Origin: Rhodoferax sp.
GTDB lineage: Bacteria > Pseudomonadota > Gammaproteobacteria > Burkholderiales > Burkholderiaceae_C
DNA length: 8,447 nucleotides
Direction: 5' to 3'
NCBI GenBank assembly: GCA_029865675.1
Contig: JARXAU010000096.1
Coordinates: 1 to 8,447 of the forward strand
This document shows, piece by piece, positions 6,678 to 8,447 of this stretch. Every line of letters starts with the position of its first letter. Position 1 is the stretch's first letter. The position numbers were made by a program, and so were the translations under genes. The notes under the pieces were generated by a model. The model was not told the origin of the DNA. It did no database searches and saw nothing but the letters and a program-made list of their open reading frames with translations.

Positions 6678-6682
6678 AAGGA
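6678..6682 (+). promoter_or_regulatory. Shine-Dalgarno fixing the start of the SoxB-like gene
   Basis: AAGGA lies 7 nt before ATG at 6690, in the 19-base gap after the dehydrogenase stop. It decides for this start over the in-frame codon at 6588, which is inside the preceding gene. Confidence 0.75.
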
Positions 6683-6689
6683 TCCGCAT

Positions 6690-7946
6690 ATGTCGCACTA
6701 CTCGGCCTGGTCCCTGCTGCGCAATGCGCTCTCGGGGCACAAAAACTGGGACCGCGCATGGCGCGACCCCGAGCCTAAGAAGAACTACGACGTCATCATC
6801 GTGGGCGGCGGCGGCCACGGCCTGGCCACGGCCTATTACCTAGCCAAGAACCACGGCATCAAAAACATCGCGGTGCTGGAAAAAGGCTACATCGGCTCGG
6901 GCAACGCAGGGCGCAACACCACCATCGTGCGATCGAATTACATGATGCAGGACAACACCGCGTTCTATGAACACAGCATGTCCCTGTGGCGCGGCATGTC
7001 GCAAGAGCTGAACTACAACGTGATGTTCTCGCCGCGCGGCTATTTGTACGTCACCATGTCGCCCAGCGCCCAGGACGCGCAAATACGCCGCGCCAACATC
7101 ATGCGCTTAAACGGCATACGCGCCGACATCCTGACCCGCGAAGACGTGATGAAGGAAGCGCCCTACCTCGACTTCTCGGACAAAGCGCGCTTTCCGATTT
7201 ACGGCGCCATGCTGCAACCCGACGCAGGCACCGCCCGGCACGACGCCGTGGTCTGGGGTTACGCCCGCGCAGCCAACGCTTTAGGCGTAGACATCATTCA
7301 AAACTGCGAAGTGCTGGACTACCAGTGGTCGGGCGAGCGCATCACCGGCGTCAAAACCACGCGCGGCGACATCAGCGCGGGCAAGGTGGGCATTGCGGTG
7401 GCCGGTCACACCTCGCTCTTGGCGCAAAAGGCCGGGTTGGAACTGCCCATCGAGAGCCACGTGCTGCAAGCCTATGTGAGCGAATCCATCAAACCGGTGG
7501 TCAACCACGTGGTGGTGTGGTCGGCGTCTTACTTTTACTTCTCGCAGTCTGACAAAGGTGGCCTGGTGTTTGGCGGCCACATTGACCGCTACAACTCGTA
7601 TGCGCAGCGCGGCAACCTGGCCAATGTGAGCGAGGTCACCCAGGCCTTGGTCAGCGCTATGCCCAGCGCGGCACGGCTGCGGGTGCTGCGGCACTGGGGC
7701 GGGATCATGGACATGACGCCGGATGGCAGCCCCATCATTACCAAGACGCCGGTCGATGGTTTGTACCTGAACGGTGGCTGGTGCTACGGGGGGTTTAAGG
7801 CGACGCCGGCTTCGGGCTGGTGTTTTGCGCACACGATTGCGAATGATGCGGAGCATGCGTTTAATGCGGGGTTTACGATGGACCGGTTTGAGCAGGGGCG
7901 GTACATTGATGAGTCGGGGGCGGGGCCCTATAACCATTTGCAGTAA
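6690..7946 (+). CDS. SoxB-like sarcosine oxidase beta subunit family flavoprotein
   Basis: 418 residues, matching the length of the beta subunit of heterotetrameric sarcosine oxidase, which oxidises sarcosine to glycine. The N-terminus SLLRNALSGHKNWDRAWRDP is typical of SoxB. Then come VIIVGGGGHGLATAYYLAK (FAD Rossmann loop, 39-44), GNAGRNTTIVRSNY (71-84), and TARHDAV, where His184 corresponds to the covalent FMN histidine of SoxB. SQSDKG (285-290) and YNSYAQRG are also present. Near the C-terminus lies GGFKATP with Lys370. Two places differ from SoxB as I recall it: SASYFYF (278-284) before SQSDKG, and WCYGGF where WGTGGF is usual. The alpha, gamma and delta subunits do not follow; 500 bases of non-coding DNA do. 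It may act alone, pair with the GcvT-bearing dehydrogenase, or use subunits encoded elsewhere. Family assignment is firm; sarcosine as substrate is not. Confidence 0.92.
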   Translation: MSHYSAWSLLRNALSGHKNWDRAWRDPEPKKNYDVIIVGGGGHGLATAYYLAKNHGIKNIAVLEKGYIGSGNAGRNTTIVRSNYMMQDNTAFYEHSMSLWRGMSQELNYNVMFSPRGYLYVTMSPSAQDAQIRRANIMRLNGIRADILTREDVMKEAPYLDFSDKARFPIYGAMLQPDAGTARHDAVVWGYARAANALGVDIIQNCEVLDYQWSGERITGVKTTRGDISAGKVGIAVAGHTSLLAQKAGLELPIESHVLQAYVSESIKPVVNHVVVWSASYFYFSQSDKGGLVFGGHIDRYNSYAQRGNLANVSEVTQALVSAMPSAARLRVLRHWGGIMDMTPDGSPIITKTPVDGLYLNGGWCYGGFKATPASGWCFAHTIANDAEHAFNAGFTMDRFEQGRYIDESGAGPYNHLQ

Positions 7947-7985
7947 TTTTTAGTTTTTATGGTTTGTTTTTCCCCCATCCCCCAG

Positions 7986-8012
7986 CCCCTTACCCCCAGC
8001 GGGGGCAAGGGG
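7986..8012. repeat. Hairpin CCCCTT-A-CCCCC / GGGGG-C-AAGGGG
   Basis: Arms CCCCTT (7986-7991) with AAGGGG (8007-8012) and CCCCC (7993-7997) with GGGGG (8001-8005), loop AGC and one A:C mismatch. It lies 40 bases past the operon's last stop and could aid termination or protect the 3' end, though no T-run follows. Confidence 0.55.
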
Positions 8013-8101
8013 AGCTTGAACAGCCAATTTGGTTTTGTCGCGTCGGCTGGGCTTCTACGGCTCGGTGCTTGGTGTGGGTTTGCACAGACCGTTTCGAGCG
8101 G

Positions 8102-8124
8102 GGGCGCGCACCCGATGCGCGCCC
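8102..8124. repeat. Hairpin GGGCGCGCA-cccga-TGCGCGCCC
   Basis: Perfect 9-bp all-but-one GC stem with a 5-base loop. Part of the hairpin cluster downstream of the operon. Confidence 0.55.
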
Positions 8125-8166
8125 TGCGGGCGGGGAGCGCCGCCGATTTAGAGTCTGCATTTTTTC

Positions 8167-8197
8167 GGGCTCGATGCTTGCGCCAGCAAGCGAGCCC
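8167..8197. repeat. Hairpin GGGCTC-GCTTGC / GCAAGC-GAGCCC
   Basis: GGGCTC (8167-8172), a 3-base bulge GAT, GCTTGC (8176-8181), loop GCCA, GCAAGC (8186-8191), GAGCCC (8192-8197): 12 pairs. A T6 run precedes the stem on the plus strand, the wrong side for plus-strand termination, and it reads as A's on the minus strand. Confidence 0.5.
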
Positions 8198-8268
8198 CAG
8201 AGGGGGAGTTGTTGGCTCCCCACGCCATTCAGGACGTGCTGAGCAGCGCAGCGGGGGGCGGATCAGGG

Positions 8269-8303
8269 CAGGCGCATGTTTGAGCGAAGCGAGTTTGCGC
8301 CTG
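8269..8303. repeat. Inverted repeat CAGGCGCA / TGCGCCTG
   Basis: Perfect 8-bp arms around a 19-base centre containing GAGCGAAGCGAG. Three more pairs (GGG/CCC) follow after a one-base bulge. Resembles intergenic repeat modules of Comamonadaceae by recollection. Confidence 0.45.
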
Positions 8304-8370
8304 ACCCCGCCGCCCGCGAGCAGCGCAAGGAACCCCGAAGGGGCACGGTCTGCGGCTCGCCTTTTCTTTG

Positions 8371-8404
8371 GTTACTTTCTTTTGGCGAAGCAAAAGAAAG
8401 TAAC
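8371..8404. repeat. 13+13 bp inverted repeat GTTACTTTCTTTT / AAAAGAAAGTAAC
   Basis: Perfect 13-bp arms (8371-8383 and 8392-8404) around GGCGAAGC. The sequence is A/T-rich, unlike its surroundings, and matches a motif I recall as dispersed in intergenic regions of Comamonadaceae. It may be a shared bidirectional terminator or the end of a non-autonomous repeat element. Confidence 0.65.
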
Positions 8405-8410
8405 ACGGCT

Positions 8411-8428
8411 GCCGGGCCGAGACCCGGC
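8411..8428. repeat. Hairpin GCCGGG-ccgaga-CCCGGC
   Basis: Perfect 6-bp arms with a 6-base loop, 6 bases after the GTTACTTTC repeat and at the very end of the window. Probably a module of the same cluster. Confidence 0.4.
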
Positions 8429-8447
8429 CTGCCACGTTGTCCAACCA

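Larger units (their letters stand above)
7947..8447. other. Gene-free, hairpin-rich intergenic block
   Basis: No open frame here has a credible start, ribosome-binding site or protein family. The block begins T-rich (TTTTTAGTTTTTATGG), then holds six or more GC-rich inverted repeats. Its right end resembles a repeat I recall from intergenic DNA of Comamonadaceae, often miscalled as short hypothetical proteins. The individual hairpins are listed separately. Confidence 0.55.

Noticed and set aside
6588..6689. Upstream start for the SoxB-like gene at 6588
   Set aside because: It lies inside the preceding gene, adds residues foreign to SoxB, and ATG 6690 has a well-placed AAGGA.
7964..8242. 92-codon plus-strand frame as a gene
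   Set aside because: It begins inside the C-rich hairpin, has no Shine-Dalgarno, and its translation is low-complexity with no family resemblance.
8229..8444. 71-codon minus-strand frame as a gene
   Set aside because: It is composed of the inverted repeats at 8269-8404, has no ribosome-binding site or domain, and is better explained as repeat sequence.
1..8447. CRISPR array, tRNA or rRNA genes, transposase or integrase
   Set aside because: I saw no regularly spaced direct repeats, no cloverleaf candidates, no rRNA-like stretches and no transposase or integrase motifs on either strand.

Overview
The window looks like chromosomal DNA of a betaproteobacterium, most likely a Comamonadaceae (Rhodoferax/Polaromonas-like). 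The evidence is GC-rich coding DNA, a histone H1-like/SWIB fusion protein of a type common in Burkholderiales, an rraA remnant closest to beta/gammaproteobacterial RraA, and a hairpin-rich 3' intergenic block resembling repeats recalled from Comamonadaceae genomes. The taxonomic call rests on recalled family features, not on a search.

Layout. Bases 1-75 hold the first 25 codons of an unidentified minus-strand gene with a strong Shine-Dalgarno. It is divergent from a DMT/EamA-type ten-helix exporter (190-1101, +). Directly abutting the exporter's stop codon is the 5' half of an rraA-like gene on the minus strand (1103-1357), which appears to be a truncated remnant. Next come a Lys/Ala-rich SWIB-domain protein (1538-1900, +) ending in a clear bidirectional terminator (1931-1963), a perfect 19-nt palindrome (2002-2020), and a small secreted Cys-containing protein of unknown function (2133-2462, +).

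The core of the window is a three-gene plus-strand operon, 2627-7946, preceded by a 31-nt hairpin, an inverted repeat and a TTGACA box. It encodes a non-pyrrolysine MttB-family (trimethylamine/betaine methyltransferase superfamily) protein, an 809-residue dimethylglycine/sarcosine dehydrogenase-like flavoprotein with a C-terminal GcvT (folate-binding) module, and a SoxB-like sarcosine oxidase beta subunit. Together they suggest stepwise N-demethylation of a quaternary amine (glycine betaine or a relative) towards a primary amine such as glycine, with one-carbon units passed to tetrahydrofolate. No corrinoid protein, no corrinoid:folate methyltransferase and none of SoxA, SoxD or SoxG is present, so either the partners are encoded elsewhere or this is a non-canonical arrangement. 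This is the most interesting feature of the window.

Bases 7947-8447 contain no convincing gene. They hold a dense series of hairpins and a 13+13 bp inverted repeat, consistent with an intergenic repeat cluster.
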